Notes: generated from the sequence alone by a model not told the origin. 64,000 bases of DNA from Bryobacterales bacterium KBS 96 (GCA_000381625.1 KB906767.1:252729-316728), one strand, 5' to 3'; counted from the first letter of the stretch, positions 32,739 through 41,695 are shown. A program made the numbers and translations.

Positions 32739-33203
32739 TTGACGTCTTCGACTCGATGGTTACTTTGCTTCGTATGCGCTTCGCTCGGAATTGCTCAAAC
32801 AAATTCCGCCGCCTTCCGCCATAAATTCGGCGTTCCGCGAATCGTATCGAAGGCGCCTCTGAAGGAGGTATTCACGGTGGCTCCAAATATGGAAATGATA
32901 GTTACGTATGGTCCCGGCAATCTAGTCTGCAGCCTAAAGATTCCTCCCACCGCGGCCCCGGCCGAGGAACTTCGTCGAGTCCTGGAAGAGGTGGCTCCCC
33001 CCGCGACGCTCGGCAAGAAATGGAATGAAATGGAAATATTTTACGGATTGGGGGGCGATCGGAATACCTATTATGAGCGTGCGATCGTTACGGAGCAACT
33101 GTTGACTGCGCATCGAGAAGATAGGAATGCAGGCGCCAGCGTTGTCTTTAAGGAGAAGGCCTGTGGTTGGAAGCCCGGCAACGATATTTTTGATACACCG
33201 TGA
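32739..33203 (+). CDS. Small exported protein of unknown function
   Basis: A 154-residue protein with a probable signal peptide (RWLLCFVCASLGIAQT) and no recognised domain. It starts at TTG (32739), strongly supported by AAGGAGAT four bases upstream; there is no ATG in a suitable place. The mature part has a PNMEMIVTYGPGNLVCSLKI segment and three cysteines. It looks like one of the lineage-specific secreted proteins common in this genome type. The neighbours are unrelated fragments and hairpins, so context does not help. Confidence 0.6.
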   Translation: MTSSTRWLLCFVCASLGIAQTNSAAFRHKFGVPRIVSKAPLKEVFTVAPNMEMIVTYGPGNLVCSLKIPPTAAPAEELRRVLEEVAPPATLGKKWNEMEIFYGLGGDRNTYYERAIVTEQLLTAHREDRNAGASVVFKEKACGWKPGNDIFDTP

Positions 33204-33316
33204 GAAGAGCGAGAAGGCAGTTCTGCGGCGCTTCGTTGCGAGGTTAATCTTCCCGTTTCAATAATCGCCAAGTACGCATAGGAGCGGGAACTGCTTCCGT
33301 TCAAGAGTGGAACTTC

Positions 33317-33353
33317 GGGAACTTCGGGGACGGACTCCGTCTCCGAAGTTCCC
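33317..33353. repeat. 17-bp-stem hairpin element
   Basis: GGGAACTTCGGGGACGG, loop ACT, and CCGTCTCCGAAGTTCCC form a 17-bp stem with a single G-T wobble. It lies immediately before the tyrosyl-tRNA synthetase fragment. A related core GGGACTCCGTCCC occurs at 34435-34447. Such compact hairpins are typical of REP/MITE-like repeats. Confidence 0.75.
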
Positions 33354-33357
33354 CAAG

Positions 33358-33462
33358 AAGGTGCTGGCTACTGAAGCGACCGCGATATGCCACGCTAGGC
33401 AGGCGGCTTTAAGTGCGGTGGAAACGGCGACGGCGCGATTTAGCAAGAAGCCTGCGGCTTGA
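33358..33462 (+). pseudogene. Fragment resembling a tyrosyl-tRNA synthetase C-terminal region
   Basis: The short frame KVLATEATAICHARQAALSA, continuing VETATARFSKKPAA to a stop at 33460-33462, resembles the linker before the C-terminal RNA-binding domain of bacterial TyrRS (pattern AKKxLAxEATxLxHGxxAA). It is far too short to be functional. It abuts a 17-bp-stem hairpin, suggesting a piece of another gene carried or left by a rearrangement. Identification is by eye only. Confidence 0.4.
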
Positions 33463-33479
33463 AAATCAGCGGCTTATCA

Positions 33480-34265
33480 CTATGCGCCCGATGCAACAGG
33501 CCGATGAGGAAACGGGTGGGCTTCAATATACCGCTGATGCTTCGCGTAGATACTCATGCATATGGTTAGGGCGCGATTCATCATGTCATCGAAAGCGGAA
33601 AAATCGGCGCTCAGGCCGGTGAAGATGACCAGTTTAGCGGTTGCGAGAATGTCAATGTGGCAGAAGCATAGCCATAAGACCGTTAGCGGAAGGTTTGATT
33701 GGAGCTTGTCAGCCGTGAAGTCCTGCATACCAATCCGGCTGGTTTCTCCTGGGATGTCCGTGGTCATTTGCGAAACGAAGCCCATTACGTTCGTATGCGC
33801 CCGCATGGAAGCGTAATCGTAATGCTCTTGCAGTTGCTTTAGCATTGGATGTCCGGCCAACGGAAAGAGTAGTTTCGTCCCTGTTTGATCGCGGGCGGCT
33901 TTGCGGGCTTTCGCGTTGTGCTCCCGGTCATCTATGAACACCTTGAATGCGGCGTGATTATGATAAACGCGGCATGCGATTGCGGCAGCTTCCACCGCCG
34001 CACGGGTTTCGCGGAACATCGGGCCGGAATATCCGCAGAAGAGATTGTTCGCGCCAACCGTCAGATGCTTCATGCACTGGCCGACGATAAGCGCCGCCGC
34101 GAATTGCTGTTGATTCGTTTGCAGGTGAGGCAATACTGCATGATGCATCGCTTCGTACAGGGCGATAATACCGTCTGGAAGCTCCGCTGTGACACCAAGC
34201 ATTTTACGTATCAATGCGTAGTTGGTAATGTCGTCGGCATGAAGCTGGCCCGTGATAATCTGCAT
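33480..34265 (-). CDS. Protein of unknown function, probably cytoplasmic
   Basis: The 261-residue product has no signal peptide or domain I recognise. It contains many His and Asn residues, an HAAFKVFIDDREHNAKARKAARDQ segment and an LVIFTGLSADFSAFDDMM region. The composition is that of a soluble alpha-helical protein. Codon use differs somewhat from the neighbours, and the gene is bracketed by related hairpin repeats (33317-33353 and 34392-34447), so it may be a mobile or recently acquired cargo gene. No function can be inferred. Confidence 0.6.
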   Translation of the reverse strand: MQIITGQLHADDITNYALIRKMLGVTAELPDGIIALYEAMHHAVLPHLQTNQQQFAAALIVGQCMKHLTVGANNLFCGYSGPMFRETRAAVEAAAIACRVYHNHAAFKVFIDDREHNAKARKAARDQTGTKLLFPLAGHPMLKQLQEHYDYASMRAHTNVMGFVSQMTTDIPGETSRIGMQDFTADKLQSNLPLTVLWLCFCHIDILATAKLVIFTGLSADFSAFDDMMNRALTICMSIYAKHQRYIEAHPFPHRPVASGA

Positions 34266-34391
34266 CCCTCAAGCTTGTCATATGCCGCCTTGCAGGAAGG
34301 CCGGGCAGGGCATTCGGAGAACTGGGGACGTTCATGGTAGTAATTGTCAAGAGCGAAGCAAACTTTTTTAGTCTGGGCGCACGGAGGCGCC

Positions 34392-34447
34392 CCGGGTTGC
34401 TCGGAAGAACCCGGCAAATAAGTACGGGAAACCAGGGACTCCGTCCC
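34392..34447. repeat. REP-like hairpin pair
   Basis: CCGGGTT, nine-base loop, AACCCGG (34392-34414), then GGGAC-TCC-GTCCC (34435-34447). The second hairpin has the same core as the 17-bp-stem element at 33317-33353. The two elements flank the gene at 33480-34265. Confidence 0.6.
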
Positions 34448-34512
34448 CGAATTTCGATCTACAGAATCAGTAAAATAAGTGCTCTGCCAATAGCATGCGG
34501 AGGCCCCGCGCG

Positions 34513-35547
34513 CTATTTCAAGCCCAACTTGATCTGATGTTTGCGTTTGATCTTGTACATTTTCGTATTGACATCGCCCGCAAACACAGCAACAAAGAAC
34601 TCGCCGTTCGGTGCTGCCGACTGCACTTTCCGTACGCCCTCTAACGTAAACTTCGCTGTGAGAGATTGGCAATAAGCCGTACCGCCAAACGCATTTCTCC
34701 AGGTTTCCTCCACCGGTCCCGAGAGGTATGCCTCCTGCACCGATCGCCCAGAGGGATCTGATACTAGAACGACGCGTGTAATTGAGTTACACCCATCTGC
34801 GATAGTCTCACCGACGTAACCGCTGGCCACGATGGTGACTGAGCGGCGGCGATCCTCTTCCGAGGGGGTATATTGCTGGAATTGCCCTTTGGCGGAATCG
34901 CTTTTTAATGCCAGTAGGGCCTCGGGCATGTAGATGCTGATCCGAGGAACCCGAGCACCTTGTGCTGCGAGCAGGCCCATATCCTCAATTGATACCCTAT
35001 GCGCTCTTCCTTCACCCTGGATAGCCATATTTACTTCCTCATCCGAAAGCTCATCCGCAACCTGCGGCTGAATCCCTATGTTCCCCGAGTGAATCGAATG
35101 GACGTCGCGGGCAGTACTGGCTGGTTCGGGATGCTCCGATACGGGCTCGCCCTCAAGTTCAAAGTAATTGGCAAGCAACGACGGCATAATCACTCCGGAA
35201 TCCGCCTTGGTGCCGTCCGCGAATTGCACAACTAGAGTGCCCGCGTTTCGAGCGTCCTCGAGTGCCGCCCTTTGGTCTGCACTCAAACGTGATAGAACTT
35301 GAGAGCTAAACGCCATTTGGGGCACTGCAACCGGTTTAAACCCAATGATCGTTACCTCTTGTCCCGCATGCGTGCTGGATATCGTTTTATATGTGCCCGG
35401 TTCGTACATTGGCACACGCTGGACGATTGCTTTTCTTCCTATAAGCGACTTCAGGCTGAGTCCACCCTCCTCACAAACTCCCGTCGCCGCAAGCATAAGG
35501 GCGACAAGGACGAGCGGCAGGCCTTTCCGCGTCACGACGATCGACAT
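34513..35547 (-). CDS. Exported protein of unknown function
   Basis: A 344-residue product with an N-terminal signal peptide (RKGLPLVLVALMLAATGVC) that could also be a lipoprotein leader, since a Cys follows the hydrophobic stretch. The mature part starts with GLSLKSLIGRKAIVQR, YEPGTYKTIS and THAGQEVTIIGF, suggesting beta-strands, and later YTPSEEDRRRSVTIVASGYVGETIADGC. No named domain is recognised. It is followed on the same strand by another exported protein of unknown function (35696-36532), about 150 bases apart in the transcription direction; they might form a unit. Confidence 0.68.
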   Translation of the reverse strand: MSIVVTRKGLPLVLVALMLAATGVCEEGGLSLKSLIGRKAIVQRVPMYEPGTYKTISSTHAGQEVTIIGFKPVAVPQMAFSSQVLSRLSADQRAALEDARNAGTLVVQFADGTKADSGVIMPSLLANYFELEGEPVSEHPEPASTARDVHSIHSGNIGIQPQVADELSDEEVNMAIQGEGRAHRVSIEDMGLLAAQGARVPRISIYMPEALLALKSDSAKGQFQQYTPSEEDRRRSVTIVASGYVGETIADGCNSITRVVLVSDPSGRSVQEAYLSGPVEETWRNAFGGTAYCQSLTAKFTLEGVRKVQSAAPNGEFFVAVFAGDVNTKMYKIKRKHQIKLGLK

Positions 35548-35695
35548 AATACGTTATATTTCCTTATCTGGTTATCAACCTTCTACAAGTACCTAAGGAG
35601 GCAAAAGGCTTCAGAACGCTTTGTTACTTTCATAAGTACGTCGATAGGCTCAACCTTCGCGAATAGCTACCCCGCTTAGGGGTGCTCAAAAGCGA

Positions 35696-36532
35696 TCACT
35701 GCGAGTATCCGCCTAACGTTCTCTGCGAATCACCCACGGTCTGCTCAGAACCACTTCTGGCTAGGATGGCTCCGCCCCGGGCGTCAAAGACTAAGATTTG
35801 CACGGGCAGTACGGAAAGATACTTATGCTCTGCAAACAGATCGTACGGACTATCGATTGTCGGTTCGTGAAAGCTTACACCCTCAAGAATAGTTGGCTGC
35901 TCTAATACGCAGACCAAGCCAATTCGAAGATTGGGTTTAAGATCCTTCGCAATCGGTATCGGCACACGAAAAGTTATAACTGCTTCGAACGTGCCTCTGG
36001 ACTTGTCGGCAGACGGTTGGAACAAACCATTACCCGACGTCAATGCGATACCAAACACATCTTCCACAGATTTGCTGACAACCGTCTTTGCGCCAAACGC
36101 GTTCGATGCAACGTATTCTTCATGCGAAAGTTTCACTCGGCGCAGTCCCATAACAGGATAGTTAGGGTTCCCGGGTTCCAAATGAAAAATTATAGTCCGA
36201 GCATAGATCCGCGCATCCATGACGCCATTGTCGGCATCGTAATTAAAGCTCGGCCCATAAAGAAACGTATCGCCAAAGGGTGTGTCTGGTTGGCCGAGCA
36301 CGAATACATACGTCCGACGACCGTTAGTTTTGGCAGCGTTTATCCGTGCTTGGTATTGCGTGGTTGTCTCAAATTCGCCTTTCAGGTTGGCTTCAGACTT
36401 CTGTAAATTCGACACGGCGGCTTGTATATCAGCTCCGCTAAAGTTCGGACCCAAAGTAGTTACATTGAGGTCTTGCGCGAAGACAGAATGCCATACGAAG
36501 AGAATGCTGGCCACATAAATCAAACGGTTCAA
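35696..36532 (-). CDS. Exported protein of unknown function
   Basis: A 278-residue protein with signal peptide MNRLIYVASILFVWHSVFA-Q. I use the TTG at 36532 because GAAGG lies six bases upstream; a second TTG at 36550 is less likely. The mature part contains NLQKSEANLKGEFETTTQYQARI, a pattern I associate with stress-response-like periplasmic proteins, then a long beta-rich region (YVFVLGQPDTPFGD, YDADNGVMDARIY). No domain can be named. It precedes the other unknown exported gene at 34513-35547 on the same strand. Confidence 0.68.
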   Translation of the reverse strand: MNRLIYVASILFVWHSVFAQDLNVTTLGPNFSGADIQAAVSNLQKSEANLKGEFETTTQYQARINAAKTNGRRTYVFVLGQPDTPFGDTFLYGPSFNYDADNGVMDARIYARTIIFHLEPGNPNYPVMGLRRVKLSHEEYVASNAFGAKTVVSKSVEDVFGIALTSGNGLFQPSADKSRGTFEAVITFRVPIPIAKDLKPNLRIGLVCVLEQPTILEGVSFHEPTIDSPYDLFAEHKYLSVLPVQILVFDARGGAILARSGSEQTVGDSQRTLGGYSQ

Positions 36533-36816
36533 AGGGACACCTTCTTTCAAAGCAAAGACGCGCTGGCCTGCTTGTACCGCAAATGAAGTACCAAGTCCTC
36601 CTCACTCACTCAATCAACCACTTGCATCGGCCACTGTAAACGCAAGTACACGCATAGGTACTTGGGTGAGTACGGAAGGGTTCACCACCGAGCGACGGCC
36701 AAGTAGTATAAGAGAAGTCGCCGCTTTCCCGCATCCCGTATGACCCGGATATTCGAACCGATTGAATTGCCAGCTGGCTTGTGGCCGGAGGGTTGCGTCC
36801 CCAGAATCAGAAGAAC

Positions 36817-36955
36817 ATGCCAAGAATGCTCGATCCCGTTCAGTTCGTGCTAGTCGCCATTGCGCGCTGGATGAACCAGCGCCAGCAGCAGACGATCGAG
36901 CACCTGCGAGAGGGAAACCGGGTTCTACGCGAGCAGATCGGGAACCGTCGACTGC
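36817..36955 (+). pseudogene. Transposase/integrase N-terminal fragment
   Basis: About 46 codons read MLDPVQFVLVAIARWMNQRQ, then TIEHLREGNRVLREQIGNRRL, the helical N-terminus typical of an integrase-core transposase found in multiple copies in acidobacteria. After RRL the sequence stops making sense as a transposase and the frame runs into unrelated residues. No terminal inverted repeats are apparent. It is a decayed insertion-sequence remnant within a 680-base stretch otherwise free of genes (36551-37228). Confidence 0.5.
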
Positions 36956-37228
36956 TGTGGTGCGCAAAAAGTACTGTGCGGCACAGACATTTAGGGGAAA
37001 TTCGACGACGGGGGAAATTCGCGGACTCATTTCCCAATTACTCTGCGGCAGAGGATGGTCGCAACTTCACCTGCCATCCCCAATTTCACCCTCCCTCGCA
37101 ATGCGCCCCGCTTCGCTAGACGATCACAGCTTTTTTCATATTTTTCCTCTTGCAAATCAATGATTTCGGCGGCTGCCGCTTAAAGTCCGTCTACTCGTGC
37201 GCTTACGCTCACAAGCAGAGGATCGTTT

Positions 37229-38026
37229 ATGCCTTCCAAAAAGAACCCGCCCGCAACCATCACAAAGGAGCCGTCGCGCTCCAGTGAAGCATCGCCCAAT
37301 CTCCCAACCACCATCCGCCGCGTCCCATCCGAAGCCCAGCTTCGCGCCAATCGCCTGAACGCGCAGAAATCGACCGGGCCGCGCACCGAGGAAGGGAAAC
37401 AGCGCGCGTCCCTCAACGCCACTCGTCACGGTCTTACCGCTCAGGTCCTCACGCTTACTCCCGAGGAGTTGAAAGCTCTTCAAGTTCTCATTGGCGATTT
37501 CGAAAAGCAATACTCTCCGGCGAACACGCAGGAGAAGCATCTCGTCCACATGCTTGCCCAACTGCAATACCGGTTGCACCGCATCATGGCGACCGAGCAC
37601 AACCTCTTCGCCATCGGCCTCACCGAAAACTCCGAGTTCTGGGATGTCAATCATCCCGAAGCTCAAACCGCCTTCGTGCTCGCCGAAACGCTGCGTCGCT
37701 CGAAAGACCCGCTGCTAACACTATCCATCTACGAACAGCGCCTGATGCGCCAATACGAGAAAGTGCTCAAGATGCTCCGCGACGTCCAGGCCGAGCGCAA
37801 AGCCCAGGAAAACCGAGAGCAGGAAGCGATCTACGAAGTCGGAATGTGCCATCTGGTCACCGGCAAAGAATTCTCACCGGCCAAGTTTGGGTTCGTTTGT
37901 TCGAGCGCGGAAGCCGAGGCCCTAGTCAAGCGCAAATGGACGCTCGAACACGCCAACAACGCCCATACCTGGAACTTCGATCGCGAATCCTGCAAGCCCG
38001 CTCTGGCGTTTTCGACCGCTGCCTAA
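37229..38026 (+). CDS. Conserved acidobacterial protein of unknown function
   Basis: A 265-residue soluble protein. Its hallmark is RANRLNAQKSTGPRTEEGKQRASLNATRHGLTA around residues 40-70, a motif that recurs in multi-copy hypothetical proteins of acidobacteria and planctomycetes (pattern NAxxSTGPRTxEGKxxSxxNAxxHGLTA). The rest is helical, with a long charged segment (MLRDVQAERKAQENREQEAIYEV) that may be a coiled coil. The Gly/Thr/Arg-rich motif could bind nucleic acid, but this is speculation. No operon partner is evident; a decayed transposase lies upstream. Confidence 0.78.
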   Translation: MPSKKNPPATITKEPSRSSEASPNLPTTIRRVPSEAQLRANRLNAQKSTGPRTEEGKQRASLNATRHGLTAQVLTLTPEELKALQVLIGDFEKQYSPANTQEKHLVHMLAQLQYRLHRIMATEHNLFAIGLTENSEFWDVNHPEAQTAFVLAETLRRSKDPLLTLSIYEQRLMRQYEKVLKMLRDVQAERKAQENREQEAIYEVGMCHLVTGKEFSPAKFGFVCSSAEAEALVKRKWTLEHANNAHTWNFDRESCKPALAFSTAA

Positions 38027-38110
38027 AACCGTAGGGAGCGAGTACTCGTGCGAATAAGCGGACAAATTTTTCTCTTGGATCAAGGATGAAATATTGTTAA
38101 TCTTTCTTTG

Positions 38111-38881
38111 ATGGCGATAGTGATCCCGGTTACTGACCGTTTGGCAACGAATGGAGCCAAGGTTGACAGTAGTTCCCGGAGGTTCGCTAAACGCGGCGTT
38201 GTTATTCGGCTGGCGGCCCTCGCTTTGCCGCTGGCTTTTCTGCTCCCCTTTGTAACGCGCGGGCAAACGTCGCTCCTTCTCATAGCGACCAGCGCATCGC
38301 AACCGATTCAGAACAAGAGAGCGGATGCCGACGACCTTTCCCGAATGCGCGACGTCGCCATGATCCAACGCTTTCGGGCCAACGGCTATCTCGTGCCCGT
38401 GCCCGTTAGCACCCGATACTACTATCTCCACGGCATCCAGTCCTACTATCGGTATCTGCGGCCATGGACGAAGGTTTTTCTGGACCGCCTGAGCCGCCAG
38501 CACTACGCGAAATTCAAACGGAAGCTCCGGGTGACGAGTCTTGTTCGGACGGTGGCTTACCAGCGCGCTCTCGCGGGAAGAAATAGTAACGCGGCGGCGT
38601 ACCGCGGTCCGCTGCGGTCTTCGCACTTGACCGGCGCCACATTGGATATTTCGAAGCGAAATTTGACAAAGGGAAGCATTTCCTGGCTGAGACGGGTCTT
38701 GTACTCCTTACGGGAAAAGCGGTATTTGTATGCAATCGAAGAGTTCGGGCAGCCGACCTTTCACGTCATGGTGTTCCGCAGATATCAGGATTACGTGAAA
38801 GGCCGGAAGGCGCCACGCGACAAGAGCCGGCGGGAGGCGCCGGTGCAACTCGCGTCGGACAATACGTCGGATCACAGCTAA
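38111..38881 (+). CDS. Exported DUF5715-like (peptidase M15-like) protein
   Basis: About 256 residues with a membrane-spanning or signal segment (IRLAALALPLAFLLPFV) after a charged N-terminus. The C-terminal half has RVTSLVRTVAYQRAL, RSSHLTGATLDISKRNLT and LYAIEEFGQPTFHVMVF. SSHLTGATLDI and the final His in QPTFHVMV occupy the positions of the zinc ligands in D-Ala-D-Ala carboxypeptidase (M15) folds, so a cell-wall peptidase activity is possible. The family is described as DUF5715. A TTG three bases before the ATG at 38111 is an alternative start. Its neighbours do not help. Confidence 0.75.
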   Translation: MAIVIPVTDRLATNGAKVDSSSRRFAKRGVVIRLAALALPLAFLLPFVTRGQTSLLLIATSASQPIQNKRADADDLSRMRDVAMIQRFRANGYLVPVPVSTRYYYLHGIQSYYRYLRPWTKVFLDRLSRQHYAKFKRKLRVTSLVRTVAYQRALAGRNSNAAAYRGPLRSSHLTGATLDISKRNLTKGSISWLRRVLYSLREKRYLYAIEEFGQPTFHVMVFRRYQDYVKGRKAPRDKSRREAPVQLASDNTSDHS

Positions 38882-39015
38882 GCGAACGCCAATGTGCAAC
38901 TTCGCGTCCGTTGGTCGCGGCTCAGATGCGGACCACAATATCGAAATGGTTTGCTGAGGCGCGACCAAAGGAGCGATCGATAAGTGTAGACGTTGCGGGC
39001 AGCAAAAATCCTGGT

Positions 39016-40203
39016 TTATGCCGCCAGCAATCCATGCGGATCGAGAACGAATTTGCGCGCGGCGCCTTTATCGAAGTCGGTGTATCCGCGTGGCGCGTCC
39101 TGGAGCGGAATCACCGTTGCGTTGACGGCTTTTGCCGGTTGCGTCCGCCCGTGCAGAATGGCCATCATCAGTTGCCGGTGATAGCGCATTACAGGGCACT
39201 GTCCGGTCGCGAAGGTGTGCGATTTCGCCCAGCCTAGGCCTATGCGAATGCCTAAAACTCCGCTTTTCGCTTTCTCGTCTTTGCTGCCGGGATCGTCGGT
39301 CACATAAAGTCCGGGTATACCGAGAGCGCCGCCGGCGCGAGTAACCGTCATCAGCGAATTGAGCACGGTCGCCGCAGCTTCTTGGCCTTCGTGTCCATGA
39401 GCCCGCGCTTCAAATCCAACGCAGTCCACTCCCGAATCCACCTCGGGCACTCCCAGGATCTGTTCGATGCGATCTCCCAACGCCGCATCCTCACGCAGAT
39501 CGATCGTTTCGCAGCCAAAGCTCCGGGCCTGCTTTAGACGGTCCGGATTCATGTCGCCGACGATGACGACGGCCGCGCCAAGCAGACGGCACGCCTCCGC
39601 GCACGCGAGGCCGACCGGGCCCGCGCCGGCCACGTAAACCGTAGACCCGGTGGTTACGCCCGCCGTTACCGCGCCGTGATAGCCAGTGGGAAAGATGTCG
39701 GACAGCAGAGTCAGGTCCTGGATCTTTTCCATCGCCTGCGCTTTGTCCGGGAACTTCAACAGGTTGAAGTCGGCGTACGGGCACATGACGTAATCGGCTT
39801 GTCCGCCGATCCAGCCGCCCATATCGACATACCCGTAGGCGGCGCCGGGCCGGGCTGGATTCACGTTCAAGCAGATGCCGGTCTTGCCCTCTTTGCAATT
39901 GCGGCATCTACCGCACGCAATGTTGAATGGCGCCGACACCAGGTCGCCGACATCGAGAAATTCAACATCGCGGCCTTTTTCAATGATCTCGCCCGTGATT
40001 TCATGTCCCAAAATCATGCCTGAAGGCGCGGTGGTGCGGCCGCGAACCATGTGCTGGTCGCTGCCGCAGATGTTCGTCGCGACAACCTTCAGGATTACGC
40101 CGTGTTCGCATTTCCGATCTCCCAAGGCGAGTTTCGGATAGTCGATGCTCCGCACCTCCACCTTGCCCGTTCCGATATACGCAACGCCACGATTGCTTGC
40201 CAT
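39016..40203 (-). CDS. fdhA: Glutathione-independent formaldehyde dehydrogenase-like zinc alcohol dehydrogenase
   Basis: A 395-residue medium-chain dehydrogenase of the glutathione-independent formaldehyde dehydrogenase group, matching the usual length. The catalytic zinc environment shows CGSDQHMVRG and GHEITGEI; the structural-zinc lobe is CGRCRNCKEGKTGIC; and GAGPVGLACAEACRLLGA binds NAD. The insert GGWIGGQADYVMCPYADFNLL is characteristic of FdhA enzymes, which oxidise formaldehyde to formate with tightly bound NAD and no thiol cofactor. The ATG at 40203 follows AGGAAGG; the longer frame is unsupported. It is followed 34 bases upstream by a GlcG-like gene on the same strand, probably the same operon. 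Confidence 0.87.
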   Translation of the reverse strand: MASNRGVAYIGTGKVEVRSIDYPKLALGDRKCEHGVILKVVATNICGSDQHMVRGRTTAPSGMILGHEITGEIIEKGRDVEFLDVGDLVSAPFNIACGRCRNCKEGKTGICLNVNPARPGAAYGYVDMGGWIGGQADYVMCPYADFNLLKFPDKAQAMEKIQDLTLLSDIFPTGYHGAVTAGVTTGSTVYVAGAGPVGLACAEACRLLGAAVVIVGDMNPDRLKQARSFGCETIDLREDAALGDRIEQILGVPEVDSGVDCVGFEARAHGHEGQEAAATVLNSLMTVTRAGGALGIPGLYVTDDPGSKDEKAKSGVLGIRIGLGWAKSHTFATGQCPVMRYHRQLMMAILHGRTQPAKAVNATVIPLQDAPRGYTDFDKGAARKFVLDPHGLLAA

Positions 40204-40237
40204 ATGAATGCCTTCCTTTGCTGAAATTTGAATCGGC

Positions 40238-40633
40238 CTAGAACGCCGCCGCGCCTGCTTCCGCCACTGCCTGATCCTGGTCGCCCGCTCCCCCGCTGAC
40301 GCCAATTGCCCCGACCACTTTGCCGCCGCGCTTGAGCGGAATGCCACCGGCGAAAATCATGATGCGTCCGTGATTCGAAACATGAATTCCATAAAATTGA
40401 GCGCCCGGTTGCGAATTCGTTCCCAGGTCTTTGGTCGATATATCGAACGCCCTGGAGGTGAACGCTTTATTGATGGAAATATCGATGCTTCCCAACCAGG
40501 CTCCGTCCATTCGCACGTGCGACACAAGGTTGCCGCCTTCATCCACAACCGCGATATTCATCGGCTGCTTGATCTCTTCGGCTTTCTTCTCCGCCGCCGC
40601 AATCACTCGTCGTGCGTCCGCTAGTGTAATCAT
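40238..40633 (-). CDS. GlcG/HbpS-family protein
   Basis: A 131-residue protein of the GlcG/HbpS family (haem-binding or corrinoid-related small proteins). MITLADARRVIAAAEKKAEEI, NIAVVDEGGNLVSHVRMDGAW and GGIPLKRGGKVVGAIGVSGGAGDQD are the standard elements. The biochemical role is unsettled; members often lie next to dehydrogenases or dioxygenases. Here it directly precedes the formaldehyde dehydrogenase-like gene, 34 bases apart, so a helper role in that pathway is plausible but unproven. Confidence 0.88.
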   Translation of the reverse strand: MITLADARRVIAAAEKKAEEIKQPMNIAVVDEGGNLVSHVRMDGAWLGSIDISINKAFTSRAFDISTKDLGTNSQPGAQFYGIHVSNHGRIMIFAGGIPLKRGGKVVGAIGVSGGAGDQDQAVAEAGAAAF

Positions 40634-40687
40634 GTCCTCTCCTTCAATTAATCCGTCCCGAATTCGCTAGTATGCCCTAGCTAGAGA

Positions 40688-41614
40688 CTATTTGTCGCCC
40701 GTCCCGTTACTCGTTTTCCCGGCCGTTCCGACGTGATTCTTCGCAAGAAACTGCTGAATCGTCGTGAACGCCTGGATTTGCTGCTCAGGCGTGAAGTGGC
40801 CGTGCTTGCCCCCCGAAATCGTAAATAGCTGGTTCGGATCGCCCACTCGGTCGAGCGCCTCATGAAGGCGCACCGAATGGGAATAGGGAACCGTCGGATC
40901 GGCATCGCCTTGGATCATCAGAATCGGCGGTAAACCGGGGCGTACATAGGTAAGCGGCGATACGCGTTTAGCAATTTGCTCGCGGTCGAGCGTGCTTCCG
41001 AGCCACTGGATCGCATAATTCTTCTTGTTCGGTCCTTGCAGCAGATCGTTGACGTCCGTAATGCCATACCAGTCGACAATAGCAGCCACCTTGGGCAACG
41101 GTACGCCCGGGCATTCGCGATCGAGGCCGGCGTCTTCGGGGATCATGCCCGTTGTGAGCGAAAGATGCCCTCCCGCCGATTCGCCGGTGACGACAAGCTG
41201 TTTTACATCGAAATGATACTTCTCCGCGTTGGCGGCAACCCACCGCAATGCGCAGAGGCAATCTTCGACCGCCGCTGGAGCGGGCGAAACGCGAGCCAGG
41301 CGATATTCGACGTTCACGATATTCCATCCCATCGCCATCCAGGGCAAGAGTGCGGGAATCGAGCCCTCTTTCGTTCCACCCGTCCATCCACCGCCATGAA
41401 TAAAGATCAGTGTGGGTTGCGCAACGTCAGTATCGGCCCGCGAATAAACATCCAGCTTTGCCTCGTAGTTGTTGGCCGTGACATACGTCAGATTCGGAAT
41501 CACATGGTAGGCGCTCCGGCGTCCGGCCGCCCAGCTCACTGCGGGCGAGAGTTGGGATAAGCCGGCAAGGGGCAGTGCGGCGGCGAGCAGAACACAACTG
41601 AGCAGTTTCGTCAT
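40688..41614 (-). CDS. Exported alpha/beta-hydrolase (esterase/carboxylesterase-like)
   Basis: A 308-residue hydrolase with signal peptide MTKLLSCVLLAAALPLAGLS. The oxyanion-hole motif HGGGWTGG, the nucleophile elbow VTGESAGGHL and later the catalytic Asp region (IQGDADPTVPY) and His (GKHGHF) mark it as a hormone-sensitive-lipase/BD-FAE-type esterase. It presumably acts on esters of acyl-sugars or glycans outside the cytoplasm; the specific substrate is unknown. Transcribed on the minus strand, 54 bases from the GlcG-like gene start, with no firm operon evidence. Confidence 0.86.
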   Translation of the reverse strand: MTKLLSCVLLAAALPLAGLSQLSPAVSWAAGRRSAYHVIPNLTYVTANNYEAKLDVYSRADTDVAQPTLIFIHGGGWTGGTKEGSIPALLPWMAMGWNIVNVEYRLARVSPAPAAVEDCLCALRWVAANAEKYHFDVKQLVVTGESAGGHLSLTTGMIPEDAGLDRECPGVPLPKVAAIVDWYGITDVNDLLQGPNKKNYAIQWLGSTLDREQIAKRVSPLTYVRPGLPPILMIQGDADPTVPYSHSVRLHEALDRVGDPNQLFTISGGKHGHFTPEQQIQAFTTIQQFLAKNHVGTAGKTSNGTGDK

Positions 41615-41695
41615 ACGCGTTCCAAATCATATCGGAAGCGAGAGGGTGTGCGCCAGAAATAAAATCGAAACGCGTCGCACGTCTCTTCAATTGGC

